A stretch of 64,000 bases of DNA from NCBI GenBank assembly GCA_030762175.1, contig CM060833.1, positions 5,422,001 to 5,486,000 of the forward strand, given 5' to 3'. Below, piece by piece: positions 1-14,700 of the stretch. Each line of letters opens with the position of its first letter. Within the stretch, counting starts at the first letter, position 1. The translations under genes and the position numbers were made by a program. This DNA comes from Metallyticus violacea. Lineage: Eukaryota; Arthropoda; Insecta; Mantodea; Metallyticidae. The notes below the pieces were generated by a model that saw only the letters and a program-made list of their open reading frames with translations, did no database searches and was not told where the DNA came from.

Positions 1-66
1 TAGGAGGAACTATGAACTGAAAAACAAAAGCTAAATTTTCAGAATAAATTTTTTTGAAGCTAAATA

Positions 67-930
67 CGAAAGTGCAAAAAATGTATACACACCTTTAAAG
101 TTGGACCAAAAAAGCAACAGTAATGTGCAGTATGATGTTCTGTAAACAGATGTGACTCACGTACATTATGATAGCGTTGCTACATGACAGGTAAATCAAC
201 AATGAACAAATGAAGTCAAGATTATCTAATGATGTTCTGTAAACAGTTATGACTCGTTATGTTAGCGTTGCTACAACAAAATGGAGCCAAGATTATCGTT
301 TGAACAGAGGAAAGCAATTTTGAAGTGGTATTGGAAAATTGAAAATATTGTTGAAGTTCAAAGACAATGGAGACGTGTGTACAGAACAGAACAGCCAACG
401 CAGTAACAATTGCACGCATTCGAGACAAATTTGAGACTCTGGTACCGTATGCTATGTTTACAAGGGCAGATCTGGGAGACCTCACACAGCAATAAGCCCC
501 GCGCACTTGATCCAAGACACTGTCCTAGACACTATTCAAGGCACTGGATATGACGAAGAGGTCCGATTGAGTTTCCACCGCGTTCTCCGGATCTAACTCC
601 GTTGTACTTCTACCTATGGGGAACTCTTAAGGATGTTGTATACCGTAGAAAACCAGCTACACTGACAGCACTTCGGGAAGAAATTGAAACAGCATGTGCT
701 GCAATCGCTGAGGACACTTTCGCAAACGTTACTCAATCAGTAGTTCAACGTACTCAGAAGTGTATCGACGCCGATGGTGAGCATTTTGAGCAACTGTTGT
801 AACTGTAAAAGTCTAAGAGAATTAGTGCTCATCATTTTCTGTTTGTGTGAATTCAGTTTTGTTATGTTAATACATTTTTTTTTTTTTTTTTTTTTGCTTG
901 AAGTGTGCATGCATTTTTTGGCAACCTCTG
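67..930 (+). mobile_element. DD41D mariner copy 1, internally deleted
   Basis: Bounded by TA at 65-66 and 931-932, with ends related to GGTGCCAAAAAATGTATACAC. The 5' leader contains a tandem duplication (gatgttctgt at 134 and 231). The N-terminal coding part (280-500) is joined near 500-530 to the last third of the transposase, so the catalytic core is lost. The open stretch 602-802 encodes the C-terminal tail [21 protein letters not shown] 17-base T run lies in the 3' end at about 878-895. Confidence 0.85.
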
Positions 931-1544
931 TATAACTTAACATCTTATTTTATTATGCTGAAAGTATTTGTAAATTCAAATAAAGTTGTTAACAAATAAA
1001 ATATTAATGTTTATACAGTGCAAGGTCAAAATGACCTCTTTCCGCTGTTTTAGTGTTAAACTCGGTCGCTGGGATGCACACAAGTTGATAATGCCTCAGC
1101 TCACATCTATTTTGTCAACATTAATAGACTGCTGACATGCATCATCTAAAGTACTCCAAGACGCCGTTATCACTTGGCAGCCCACTCTACTCCCTTTCAA
1201 CCTGAACCATCACTAGAACATTGTGCTGTGTGTTTGGTGATGTTTATTCTAAGCAGCAAGAAAAAACTAAGTACCTACTATTCGCCTACCCTCGCGAATT
1301 GTAAAGTTATGCAAAACGACATGCAGCCAAGGTAGTCGTGAAACCATCACATTATCGTTTTTTCCTTTCTTTGGATAATCACCAGCAGTTTCGAGCTTTT
1401 GGCGATATGAACACTGCACTGACAGTATCCCATTAAGTTGACTGTATAATAAAGCCATTATTTTGCTCAAGACGATGCTTGAACCACCTTTTCTGAAACC
1501 GACATAACATTCTGGTCACCTTATAGCTCTGAAACTGAACAAAG
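931..1544. other. Unassigned, between DD41D copy 1 and a mariner relic
   Basis: No exon of the DPP-like gene could be placed here. A 67-codon minus frame (1267-1470) has no recognisable motif. Confidence 0.4.
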
Positions 1545-2345
1545 TGCGGTGGTCATTTGAAAAGTTCTCGGAATGAAACACAAATAGCCGTTTGTAATTA
1601 TTCTTATTTTGTAACATAGTTTCCCTCGACACTCCCATCACGAAAGTGACATTCCTCCAGGCCTGCAAAATACACTTCAGCTGACAACCAGACAAACATT
1701 TCTTTCAACCAAGGATTTTTCTCAATTTAGGGAACAGACAGGAGTCTGATGGAGCCTATTCAGGGCAATAAGGCGAATGTGGGAGCCAACCGTACCCCAT
1801 TTAATTTATTTTCGCTATTACAACGACACGTATATTGTTTTGATGCAAGATTAATTTCTTCTTTGATAAGCCGAGCCTTTTCTCCGGTAGTTTTGTCTTC
1901 AATAGTCAAAATCTTTTACATAATAAGCTCCAGTGACATGTTCCAGTGGGAAAATAAGCAATTAGCAGTGCCTCTTTGGCATCCCAGAAACCGATGCTAT
2001 GATCTTCCCGACCGATTTTACACACTTGGTCTTCTTTAATGGTGGAGAATTGTGGTGCTTCTGTTGTTTAGACAGCTGTTTTGTAGTAGTGCACCCATTG
2101 CCGCGGGATCTCTCTGAAAACGGATCAAACTTTGCTGAGGGATTTCCACTCTGTGTCGCTTTCGTCCTCAGTCAGCAGTGCGGCACCAATCTTCTCGATA
2201 ATTTATTCCCTCAAACTGGAAATATACGTTCCCTTTAAATGCCCAGAGCTTCCGTAATTACAGACAGCTTTGAACAGCGATTCTCCAAAATCATTTCGTG
2301 CAACTGATCGATCATTTCTCATGTGAAGAATTTTGGTCGTCCAAT
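1545..2345 (-). mobile_element. Old mariner relic, GLEECHFRDG-type family
   Basis: Across frames the minus strand shows APSDSCLFPKLRKILG and GLEECHFRDG (1630-1790), MSLELI and TTGEKARLIK (1850-1960), a catalytic-block remnant, and EALGI (near 2255). It is full of stops and aligns in order with the relic at 60353-61110. It lies just downstream of the last visible DPP exon. Confidence 0.65.
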
Positions 2346-2627
2346 GCAAAATGATGATGCAGTGTCCCCTACAGTGTTTGTCCTATCTGTATGAGTTTGT
2401 TACATTCATACAAATACTTGATAACCGCTCGATGTCCGACATTTGACACATTTCCTATATACTCATGTGCACCGCAACAAACATCTATAGCTACTACGAT
2501 TCTGACCAATCCATGTATTATTGCACACATGTTTGTATGGAAGATGGCGAGTTTTGATAACAAAATTGCTTCGGAACAGCTGCTGCCATCTGTGAGAACT
2601 TTTCAAATTACCCTGGTAATTTCTCAC

Positions 2628-2751
2628 CTCAGCACAGTTGAGTGTCTGCCCATTACACGTGACTATTTTGCCGATGTTCTGCACTCGATTCATCCACACA
2701 GCTGCCAGACTGTTGTTTGTTGACCACGTTGCAGTGGTCAGAATTGGATCA
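2628..2751 (-). CDS. DPP-like exon h: propeller, last exon visible
   Basis: Acceptor atttcag/TGATCC, donor GCTGAG/gtgaga (phase 0). [23 protein letters not shown] matches the LTDVTWxTxxxxxxxWLxRxQN strand. CNGQTLNC follows, with the paired Cys expected in this blade. I searched 1-2600 on the minus strand by eye for the next exon and found none. Confidence 0.9.
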
Positions 2752-5700
2752 CTGAAATGAGATGAAATGTGTAAATTAAAAACACCATTCCTAAAAATCC
2801 CTTTGCGTTGTAAAACTGCTGTAGCATTTACCTGTTTTTCAGTACAGGTGGAGGGGGAAGATCGTTGTTGACTACGGGCTGGCCAGCTGCTATTGCCTTC
2901 AAATCCACCATTTTCAGTGAAACTATAGGATTTGGCGTTCCTGGCTGAAAAAAAGGTCAATAGTTTAAAGCATATAACTTCTTTTCCTAATATGTGAAAA
3001 CACATCCTTCATTCACTATCAATCAAATGGACACAAGTGAACCTTAGATACGGGGGAAGTGCACAGTGGCGCTGTGAGTCAAACCAGGGACGTGCAGTGT
3101 TACATAAACAAAATTGCTCTTAACATAAGTGTATATTAAGTGTAATACGAGAGTTACTGTAAAATTGTTGGGAATGAAAGCAAACTTTTCTTTAAAAAAA
3201 CGATCTGACCAACGTATATTCCATTACATTCCATACAATATTTTCCAATATTGAACGCAATGTTTCCTTGGATACTGTGTAAATGCATTATTAATTTGCA
3301 GCCACTGAGGTTCCAGACGATACAAATAGTTTGACACGAATTATTCCATTAATTTTGGGGAAGAGAAAAAAAAATTCACGAGGTTAAGTCTGGACTGGAC
3401 TGTAGGGAGGATGGGGCAAACATTTGACTCCTTTTCCAGTGCATTGTGGACAGAGGACATTTCGTTCTCAGTCCACTGAAGACTTGGGACAGAAATTTTG
3501 TGGTATATCGTCTGGCAGTGATTGTCTTTTGTCCCTCAAGTGCAACTGTCATAATGTGGCCACAGACCGATGATTGTTCATCATACTGGTATGTTCAGCT
3601 TTTGTCACATGTTATGATGTTAAAAAAGTTTTTTGATCTTCCTTCATAAAATTGTCTCACCATTTTCTGACACCAATCCACACTTGCTCACCATCTGTTG
3701 CAGAGTGTTTTGACACGAAGTGTACTTCAATGAATGTTTTCACGGCTGTTCACCCAATATTCAGCACTCTTGAATCTGAGAACATGTAAGGACGATCTTC
3801 CCGCAACATACGAGGTCCATAAATTTCCGGCTTAGCCATTTTCTAGTATGATAAAGACAAAAACTATAATTCACTTTTCAATATGTTACCCTTTATTACA
3901 ATATACTTCTCACATCTTTGAATTAACATTTCAATCCCCCCCCCCCCAGATTAGTCAGAAGCCTTGTCTGCAAAATGGACATAAACAGCATCCATCACTT
4001 CTTTGTTACACTTAAATTTCCTTCCTCGAAGGTGCTTCTTGAGTTATGAGAAGAGGAAATAGTCTCCGGGAGGTAGATATGGGCTGTAGGGTGGATGGTC
4101 GATTATCTTGAAGCCACATTTCTTCACAGCTTCCTTTGCAACAAGAGCTGTGTGCACAGTCGCGTTATCGTGAAGAAGGCGCACACCACCACTCAGCTTT
4201 CCTCGCCTTTTCTCTTTGATGGAAGCACGTAGTCTGTGCAGTAGGCCAGCATAGTACTCCCCATTTACTGTGGTGTTCCTCTCCTTGAAGTCAATGAAGA
4301 GTATTCCTTTAGAGTTCCAAAAGATTATGGCCATGATCTTCTTGGTTGACAGAGTGACCTTGGTCTTTAGAGGCGGTGCTTGGCCAGTTTACGCCTGCCA
4401 CTACATTGATTCTCTTTCGGACAAGGGATAATAGTAGAGAACCATAGTTTCATCTCCTGTGACAATGATTAGCAGAACTTCTCTCTCGTTGCTACGGCAG
4501 AGCTCCAGAAATGTCTGACAACAGATGACTTGTTGCTGCTTTTGGACGGAGGAAAGAAGTCTAGGCATCCATCTTGCAATAACCTTATTCATGTTTAAAT
4601 GTTAATGAATAATTCGAAGGACTGTTGTTTTAGAAAGGCCCAATCTTGCTGCTATTTCAGTAACTTTGAGCCGCCAGTCTTCCATAATTTCTCCTTCCAC
4701 AAGAGCGAGCGATGTTTTCAGGAGTGAGCACCTCCAAGGGCCGACCTGCTCGCTCCTCGTCTTCAATGCTTTCTCGAACTATTCCTTTACGGTAAAATAT
4801 GAGGGGGGTGTGCTTTTCCATATACACCACATTCTCCAATCGCTGATTAACTTTATTTGGAGTAAATTCAAAGATCTTAATAAAATTACGATACTCCATT
4901 TTGAGTATGTCACAATGTTCTTCAAACACAGTTACAGCTGCAATTATTTACTTAACAGATAAAGTATGAAATCAGATAAGGTTTTTGTGAAGGTGATAAC
5001 CCTTATCAGCAAAGTCGGGAGGTTATGAACCTACACTCTGCTTTCTTCAAATTTTTATCCGTTGTTGCTGTAGTGGGCCCCCTGAGCGGTCTTCATTTTT
5101 TTCCCTTCTCCTAAAATCTACAATCCGTCGATAAATAGTGGATTGGAAAATATTAACCTTATCACATATTAAATTGTTGTGGCCTGATTTATTTGAAATC
5201 TTACAAGCAAATTGTTAAATATATTTATAAAAAGATCTTAAGGCAAACGGTTTTAATGTTGTTCTTAATACAAAGAATTAAGTTAAACATGGTATATCTT
5301 TAAAGTGTTATTAAATATTATTACAGAGTGGGATTAGTGTAACATTTCCTCTCCTGTCATCAAAATCAAGCAATTATGTTTTAACTTTTGGACACCTTTG
5401 ACTGGTGTGAAAACGACAGTTGGGATATAAAGCTACATATTATTTTCCTCCAATTTGCTAAAATGACTACATAAACAGCTTTGTGGAAACCACATAACTA
5501 CTTGTTTGAACTGGTCTGTCATGCGCCATTTCTTAAACCAACCAATGCATTCTGCATAATGTCTTCAATATATAAAAAATGTAATATATTCTGTTGGTTT
5601 GGGATGTGTCCTGTTTGTTAGTATTATTCCTTGGGATTTGTCATCGTGCAAGTGGTAGAATGAGGTTATTATCACAATTTTGTAACATTACCTTTGGATA

Positions 5701-8700
5701 ACGAATGTTTACTGCATGAGTATATTGGTAATCCAAGTGACCAGGCAGCCCATAAAACGGCACTGACATAACTTTCGTTTTGCTGTCATCAAAACTTGCA
5801 TATGCCAGTTTGCTGCCATCCGGAGAAAACCATACGGCTGAGTTTGAGCTGAACACTTCCTCTGAAACAACAAATACAGTAATTCTTGAAGAAAATTAAA
5901 TATCTTTGTTTCTAATTCACAAAACTGCATAGTTGCAGTATAATACAAAGGAATTAATTCATTGATATTCTTTATTAAAAATTATGGAAACTCTGCATAT
6001 AACGATCAATTAACAAACGATGCATCGATTTCGTTAAACACACATAGTGCTTTGGGAGGAAAAGGGGGGGGGGGTTAACTTATAGAGAACATTTAAAAAT
6101 AGCTATAGCGGTAGCAATTATTGTTTTTTTCTACAAAGCTCAGTATGTATATATATATATATATATATATACCATTTAAATAAATTAAGATAAATTATTT
6201 CTGAAAATCACAGAAATGGGGTCATTAGGAGCGAGGGTATACCTCAAAACAGAAATTTAAAAAGCGCTCTAGGGAAATCAATTTCTGAGCTGTAGCTCTC
6301 TGTATTAACCTTCTTTTGAAGTTGGACTTGCTGAGGAGTTCGTTTAGCTTACGCAGCTCCCCAGTGACGGGGGGGGGGGGGTTGATACTATTGTGGTTAT
6401 TATTTAATTTTAACAGCTATTAAAACTTATTAGACAAAAAAATTAAACTCCCTCAATCATATTTTAGTTCTTGTGGACTTTACGAAACGTTTATAGCTCT
6501 TCAATTAAAAATTGTTTTGCTAATTGTCAATTGCAGCGGAACGGCGCGGTTATAGAGAAAACGACCGCAACAATTAAGTTAAACGTCAATTCATTTCAAG
6601 AGCAGCTGATGCCTGTACAGCAAACGTGTTAGAGGATTCAGTTTACATATATATAAAACCTTGGCGAGAGATACAAAAGGACTGGTTTTACAAATTAAAA
6701 TATTATATACAAGGACAAAACTAAAGACTTAAAACTTATGACAAGGCTTAACTAGCATTAAAACAGTTTAATATATATTTAGGAATTAGTGCAAAATGGA
6801 ACATTATTTATTTCCTGAACAGTCACGGGAATATAATTTGCTCTACCATTATCCTTTTTTTAAGAAGGGCCACAGGTTTAAAATAAAACACTGTAAGAAA
6901 TTTACACTTTGCACATTATTAACTTTGTCATCTCTAGCCACCAGTCTATTGAAGAAAATTGCAATATGCTGAGGTTGAGAGTACGCCGTGCTCTCCAAGA
7001 ATTCCTAGAGATTCCTGATGGAAGGCACTATCTGGTTCCGGGGAAAGAGTGTAATGTTGTTATACATATTTTTGGTCTGTAAAGGGGATGTTTGTAACCA
7101 TTTGGAGGGTACAACTGAAGAAACCTCCGTGCTTTTGTTTAGGTCGTTAACCATATCGCTACTAATTGTCTAAGTACTTGTCACTAATGACCCGTAAAAT
7201 ACTTAGCTCCCGGCCATTATGTTTTGTTTTCACCACCCCTGACGTCCTTGTAGACGTGATCTCAGGTGATCATGTCTATAGCTGAATTATCTGAATGGAG
7301 TGATAGTACGGCAGATAAAATGTTTAGACTTTATAGTAAATTGAAATCACTTTAAGTTTTTTACCACATTCGTGCCTAACTCACTTACTGGGGCTGTATA
7401 ATCATACGCGTAGTTCCTCGCGTTAAAATTAAACTTTACTACAGTACTTTGTTATCTTAATGCCTAAAGTATGGTAGTTTTTCTTCCGGTTCCCTACCGC
7501 CACGGGTGGCCGAAGTCGTTAAGGCGCGGACTCGTGAATGGGAGGTCTGGGGTTCGAATCCCGCCAAGACCGTCTTCCCTGACGGAGGTTTTTCCAGGTT
7601 TTTCTCAGTCCTCATAAATGGCAAATGCCGGAGAGGTACCTAAACTTAGGCCTGGGACGATTCCTTCCTTAAAAATAAAAATCTCTTCCCAATATATCAT
7701 TTCATTTCATGTATCATCGTGTTCATCGCCTGTAGTGCCTCTGTAGTAAAAACGGGCGTTAAACACTATTAATTTATTCTTCCGGTTCCCGCCTGTGACG
7801 GTGTGCAAGTTCAGAATATGTTCTACAACAAGGTGATACGCGACAAGTTCTGCTTTCGTCTCAACAACACTTAAGTAAAATGTTTAATGAGCAGATGCAA
7901 TCAATTTCAAAGGAAGGTTGAACAGGTGCTCCAGTTTGTGCTGTTATTGTGAGAGAGGATCATCGAATAACATTAAGAACGCGTTCAGAAATTATGAGAA
8001 TTTTAGTGATGGTACCCATACGTACGTAACCGAATAGTTGCATGTGAGACGTGTTTGTGCCCGGCGGGTTCCAAGACTGCTGCGCGCAGGTGAAAATGGT
8101 GTTACAGGAAGATGCAAACTTGGCTAATGGGAATCTCGATCATCGCCAACACCAAATTAAGCAAAAGTGGTTTGGTCGCTTCTACTGGGAAAGTTGTGGT
8201 CATCTCAATTTTTGATATTCAATGAATGGTTTTTACCGACATGTCATGCCAGCACACACAGCTGTAACTGGGCAATACTACAGTGATATCCTGAAAACTC
8301 TAAAAAGTCATATGACACTCAACGTTAGCACTTTCTTCAACAAACTGAACACTGCATCACGATAATTAACTTTTCCTTTCCCCGAAATAAAGAAACACAT
8401 TCATGGAAGTAATTTTTCATCATCAGAGGGGCGTGGAGGCGATTCTGAAGGACTTGTCCAAAAATGGTTTACAGTTTGTCTGGGACAGATGCATTGCATC
8501 CAACAACAACTACTTTGAGAATGATTAAAAATATGTTGTCAAATATTTATGATCATTTTTATTGAACAGGCCTCCTACAGAAATAGGAACCTGATTGTAT
8601 TTTTACCTTCATACACCCAGTCCGGAATGCCGTGATAAAAAACACCTGGGAGGCCGTTTGTTGTTATTTGAATTTCGGTTGAAGAAGCTGCACTAGGACG

Positions 8701-11700
8701 ATAGTAAAGGTTGTTACGATGCACATACACAAAGGCATTTCCTTGTGGGGCCCATACGACCAGCTGGTGGATTTTACGTTCAGGACCAGCTTCGCTGTTT
8801 TTTAGAGGGGTAGTTTGCCTGAAAATAAATAAAATATATAAATACAAAAATATGAATATACACACTTTCACACTAGATATCTATTTAATATATTTCAAAC
8901 TTGGGCCGAAAAACAACAGTAATGTGTAGTATGATGTTCTGTAAACAGATGTGACTCACATTACGTTATGCTAGCGTTGCTTCAACAAAACGTAGCCAAG
9001 ATATCGTTTGAATTGCTATTGTAAAACCGAGAATGTTGTTGAAGTTCAAAGGCAATGGATACGTGTGTACAGAACAGAACAGTCAACGCGATTAACAATT
9101 GCACGCATTCGAGACAAATTTGAGACTCGTGGCACCATATGCGATGTTCACAAGGGCAGATCTGAGAGACCTCGCACAGCAACAAGCCCCGCGTCCTCGA
9201 CTATGGTTTTGAAACGTTTTGAGCACTCACTGCAGAAATCTACAAAGCAATGTGTACGTGAGAATGGGATTAGCAGAACCAGCGTACGTCGTATTGTTAA
9301 AACAGCAAAGTTGAAAGTTTTCATCCCAAGACTTTTGCATGAATTAAATGAACATGACCCTGATCGGAGAATGCAGCACTGTGAGTGGTTTCGGAACATG
9401 GTGCAAGAGGATGAGGCCTTCGTAGGGAAAGTTGTTTGGTCCGATGAGACACAATTTAAGTTGAACGGAACTGTTAACCGGCATAACTGTCTACTGGTGT
9501 GCAAATAATCCGCATGTTATTTTGGAAAAGGCTGTCAATTTACCTGGAATTAATGTTTGGTGTGAGTTGTCATCTAGGGGTCTAATTGAACCATTCTTTT
9601 TTAAAGGAACAGGAACTGGCCCAGTGTACGTGAACATGATACATACATCCGTCTTACCCGCCATTCATACACTCCATGGAAATAAAGAATTTTACTTCCA
9701 ACAGGATGGTGAACCACTACATTACTGCCGAGATGTACGTGCGTACCTTGATGACATTCTTCCAAGGCACTGGATAGTACGAAGAGGTCCGATTGAGTTT
9801 CCATCGCGTTCTCCGGATCTAACTCCGTTGAACTTCTACCTATGGGGAACTCTTAAGGATGTTGTATACCGTAGAAAACCAGCTACACTGACAGCACTTC
9901 GGGAAGAAATTGAAACGGCATGTGCTGCAATCGCTGAGGACACTTTCGCAAACGTTGCTCAATCAGAAGTTCAACGTACTCAGAAGTGTATCGACGCCGA
10001 TGGTGGACATTTTGAGCAATTGTTGTAACTGTAAAAGTCTAAGATTTTTTGTTTGATTGATTTATTTATGGACGCTCTTTAACAGCTCAGGTCATCAGCG
10101 TCCCATTCAACTCAGGGCGTGAAACGGCCGACTAATTTTGCTCAGAGGCCTCTCTTTCAGGCTTGAGGTTCTTTTTCGTGCCGTAAATGTACGACACGGG
10201 ACCCACGGCTTTACTTTCCTTCCGAAGGAAGCCATACTTACGATTTTTACGCCCGAAAAAATCCATCGGTCTTGGCCGGGTTCGAACCCGCGATCTTGGA
10301 TGTAGGAGGCAAGTATGGTAACCACTACACCACCAGGACCGTAAAGGTCTAAGATGATTAGTGCTCATCATTTTCTGTTCGTGTGAATTCAGTTTTTTTA
10401 TGTTAACACAGTTTTTTCTTTGCTTGAAGTGTGTATACATTTTTTGACACCCCCTCTGTATATATTAAGTGTCTCTATAAATATTTCTAACAAATACCAC
10501 CAACATGTTTTGATTTAATTTCACTTTTTATATGCAATGGAAAATGGAGTGCATAAGATTGTTCTATTGTTTTAGAGGAATTGAGAATAACTGTAATGTG
10601 TTGCTTCATCAGTTGAAAGTTGTGACATTATCTGTCATAAAGACAGACCTGTTTTTGACCCTGTACTGTACATTATTTTATGGGATATATGAATGCTAAA
10701 CCTCCCTTTCTCAGTCTTGCTTAACTAACTTGCCGTAAGATAGGACGGATCTCAAGCGAAAACATTTCCGCGCTATGATTTTCTGCGACTTTAAAGTCGG
10801 TTTAGGGAAGTGAAAATGCCGTGTAAGACTTAAAGGTTGGTTCACCACAAAAAGAGATTTAAATACTTTCTTGGCATACATCTGTATCTTCTGTGAAAGT
10901 TTCTAACAAAATATAGATATACGACAATAGATCCATAAATTTCATGATAAAGACAAAAATTGTATTTCACTTTTCAATATAGTTACCGTTTACTACAATA
11001 CACTTCTCACATGTTTAAATTAACATTTCAACCCCCCCCCCCCAAATATTTAGAAGTTTTGTCTGCAAAATGGGCATATACAGCATCCATCAACTTCTTC
11101 GTCACACTTAAATTTCCTTCCTCAAAGGTCCTTTTTGAGTTTTGAGAAGAGGAAATAGTCACTTGGAGCTAGATCTGGCCTGTAGGGTGGATGATCGATC
11201 TCCTTGATGCCACATTTCTTCACAGCTTCCTTTGCAACAAGATCTGTGTGCACAGACGCGTTGTCGTGAAGAAGGCGCACACTATCACTCAGCTTTCCTC
11301 GCCGTTTCTCTTTGATGGAAACACGTAGTCTGTGCAGTAGGCCAGCATAGTACTCCCTATTTACTGTGGTGTTCCTCTCCTTGAAGTCAATGAAGAATAT
11401 TCCTTCATAGTCTCAAAAGATTGTGACCATGATCTTCTTGGTTGACTGAGTGACCTTGGCCTCTAGAGGCGATTCTTTGCCAGGTTTACACCATTCCATC
11501 GATTCTCTTTTGGACATGGAATCATAATAGAGGATCACAGTTTCATCTCCTGTTACAATGGTTTGCAAAACTTCTCTCTCGTTCCCACGGCAGAGCTCCA
11601 AAAATGCCTAACAACAGATGACTCGTTGCTGTTTTTGGAGTGAGGAAAGAAGTCTAGGCACCCATCTTGCACTAACCTTATTCACGTTTAAATGTTCGTG

Positions 11701-14700
11701 AATAATTCGAAGGACTGTAGTTTTAAAAAGGTCCAACCTTGCTGCTATTTCTGTAACTTTGAGCCGCTGGCCGGTCTTCCATAATTTCTCCTTCCACAAG
11801 AGCGTGCTATGTTTTCAGGAGTGAGCACCTCCAAGGGCCGACCTGCACGCTCTTCGTCTTCAATGCTTTCTCGTCCCATTCGAAAAAGTTGGGCCCATTC
11901 TTTTACGGTATAATATGAGGGGGGTGCTTACCGAAATACACCGTCCAATCGCTGTTTAATTTCATTTGGAGTAAGTCCAAAGCGGAAGTTACAGCTGAAA
12001 TTATTTAGTTAAAGACAATTCTTATCGGTGAGGCCGGAAACTTATGGACCTATCTTCGTATTATATATTTTAATTAGCTATACTTAAAGTCTATAATAAC
12101 AATTGTAATAGTCTGATAGGAACAGAAGAAGGCTTTTAGGAAGAGCAAGTGACACGACAGATCGAACTGAACAGGAAACGTGATCGCACACACACACAGT
12201 ACAGTTATGATTCATACTGGAACAGACCTGAGTAAAGTTCAAGCAATACTCACAGTGTCTGTAGGTCAACGATCTCGTATTGGGCCAGAAAGCTGTGCCT
12301 GAAGATCTGCAAACAAAGGAAAGTCATTCACTGTAACAACTTTATACGGAACGTAAAACAGAAAGCTCAAGTTGGCAACAAATTCTTACCTTTCTATAAC
12401 CGTGTGCTAGCATCAAGTACCTTCTGTCAGCGGACATCTCGATTTGGAAAGGCGTGTCCGGCGTCTGTCAAACAAACAATTCAACACATTTAGTAAAAGT
12501 AAAGCTAACCTAACCTGTTCACAGTAAAAAATAAAAGCGAAGGAAACGTTCCAGGCTTAAGTTTAGGGCATCTCCCGGCATTTGCCATTTATGAGGACTG
12601 AGGAAAAACTGGAAAAAACCTCAGTCAGGGAGGACGATTCTAGTGGCGGTCGTCTGTCACTGAAAATGCATAATGAATTGGAAGAAGCTGATGGCTGACC
12701 ACCCAGACCCAAGAAATGTCTTACTGCTCCATATGCGGGCAAGCAGATGATCGCCACCTTTTGGGCCACTTCAGGCTCATTGCTAATGAACTGGCTTCCT
12801 CAGGGAACGACTATCAGCAGTTTAGACGCAGGGTGGTCGATAGGAGTGCTCCTCCTACATGTGAAGGAAGTTATGCGATGGTGGCTCGCGTGGGTGTTAA
12901 CTGCTTTGACCACGTTGGTAGGCCAAAGTTGAAGGAATGGCGGGAGGAATGATGATGGGAGTTTGATTATATACAAAAACAGCTCACCACTCAATAACTC
13001 TTCTGGTCGATCTACAGGCATGTTGCTGGTTTTTGGGACATGAAAGTGCCGGGATGAGTGAGGGGAATTAAAGGTGATGTGTTGACGAGAAAAAACAACT
13101 TGTTATGTGCCAATTGATGTCGTTTATGCAAAAAAGTGCGTACAAGGGCGTTTCTCCTCAGATCGCATTCAGGGAAGCTCTATTTTCCCGCCACTGTAGA
13201 GTTAGACATCCTTATAGTCTATCGGTGACATCATGCAACTCTCATATTATTGAATAGTCCGATTATCTGAACGTAACAACTTGGCGATTCGTCCACTGTT
13301 CATTTTCAACTTCTACCTACGTTAGAGTTCAATGTCCTTTAACGGTAGCACAGGTGATAACAGCGTTCGTCTTCACCAACATACCTGCCGGGGGAAAAGC
13401 AACCCCCTTCCAATAAACAAAAGAAAGAATTTACTCTATTGTCTGCCCAGAACACCCCCTCTTCTATTTGAACGAGACTTCCTGCTTTTTGCGACTTTTT
13501 ACTCATTTACAGAACCATTCACTTACAGCTAGCTGAAATAAAATGTTACATATATTCTGAATAATTTCTCACAATTGATGGAGTACCAAGGACGGTATCA
13601 GATGACAATGCAGGTCCTACATCAGCTACACTACATTCACTGCCTCGCCCACCATACTCACCGAATCTCACTCCATCTGATTATGCCTTATTCAATAATA
13701 TGCGAGGTAAAAACAGTGAGAAAATTCAGGCAGCTGTTTATGGGTGGTGGCGTAGTACTCCCTAACAATGGTTTCTCAACGTGATAATGAAGTTATCAGG
13801 AAGATGTTGATGGGGAGTGTACTGAGAGATCTCGTGTGCATTGAACTATGCTGTAATGAATAAGGGACATAATAACGTCAATTGAGCATTAAGGTAATAC
13901 ACTTTAAATATGACAATACCTACCTGCAGGTCAGCAGATAATATGGTGTTTACGGTGCCACTAGGGGCCTGGAAAAGTAGCATATCACCTTCCTCATTTC
14001 TGTAGAAGATTTCCGTATCTGGAAGAACAAATTTATAACTTCTATCAATCTACAATTATGGAGTGGTATTAAATTATGAATTTTCTGGTATATTCCTTGC
14101 TTGATCACACACATGTTTACACCTCTGACCCATTTTAACCGAAAGTTTTAAGTTTTAGCATACTCTTCTTAAAGAATAGAGTATTGCTACCGCGGAGAAA
14201 TTCTGTTGTCACATAAGCACCTGACCACTGTCGCTCATCAATTGAACTTCGGGGCGTGCTGAGACACTTGGCTCTACTCATAAACTCCAACTTCTAAAAT
14301 CTTTCAATCGTATATCTTAGATTTTTCATTTTGTTCCTTATTCGTGAGTAAAAGCTAGTTGCCATGACTTATGACCTATCACTTATCCGTCATACATGTC
14401 TGATAATCACAGGCGGGGGACAATGATGCTGCACGAGGTGAAATGATAAAGTGAGAATGGGGTTTTTCATAAGGAAACACGCGTTCCAGGCCTTAGTTCA
14501 GTGTACCTCCCCGCATTTGTCATTTATGAGGACGAGAAAAACCTGGAAGAAACCTCAGTTAGGGAGGACAGTCCTGGCGGGATTCGAACCCCAGACAACC
14601 CGCTCACAAGTTCGCGCCTTAAAGACCTCGGCCACTCGTGGCGGTACGTCCCGGTATGGAGTATTTCCGATTTGTATTATTTACAAGATTTAGAGTACAC

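Larger units (their letters stand above)
8845..10458 (+). mobile_element. DD41D mariner copy 2, near full length, with SINE-A inside
   Basis: The longest copy in the window. Transposase frames are 9008-9508 (helix-turn-helix region, [17 protein letters not shown] linker, first catalytic Asp in VVWSDETQF) and 9522-10028 (second Asp in FYFQQDG, then [13 protein letters not shown]). A small deletion near 9490 shifts the frame between them. From the second Asp to the third catalytic position there are 41 residues, so this is the DD41D (rosa-like) mariner type, but the third residue is Asn here while sister copies read Asp. The leader has a single unit of the 97-bp block that is doubled in other copies. 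SINE-A is inserted in the 3' untranslated part at 10045-10340. The element lies in an intron of the DPP-like gene in the opposite orientation. Confidence 0.88.

Noticed and set aside
1749..2238. Overlapping plus-strand frames of 96 and 79 codons
   Set aside because: They are antisense to a decayed mariner transposase whose motifs read on the minus strand.
2463..3005. Single 180-codon minus-strand frame as one exon
   Set aside because: Two real exons (2944-2832 and 2751-2628) lie in it, in frames set by GT-AG junctions; the continuous frame runs through an 80-bp intron.
10249..10345. Intact tRNA gene suggested by good box A and box B
   Set aside because: The tRNA-like part is the head of SINE-A; it continues into a non-tRNA body and tail and recurs in at least six copies.
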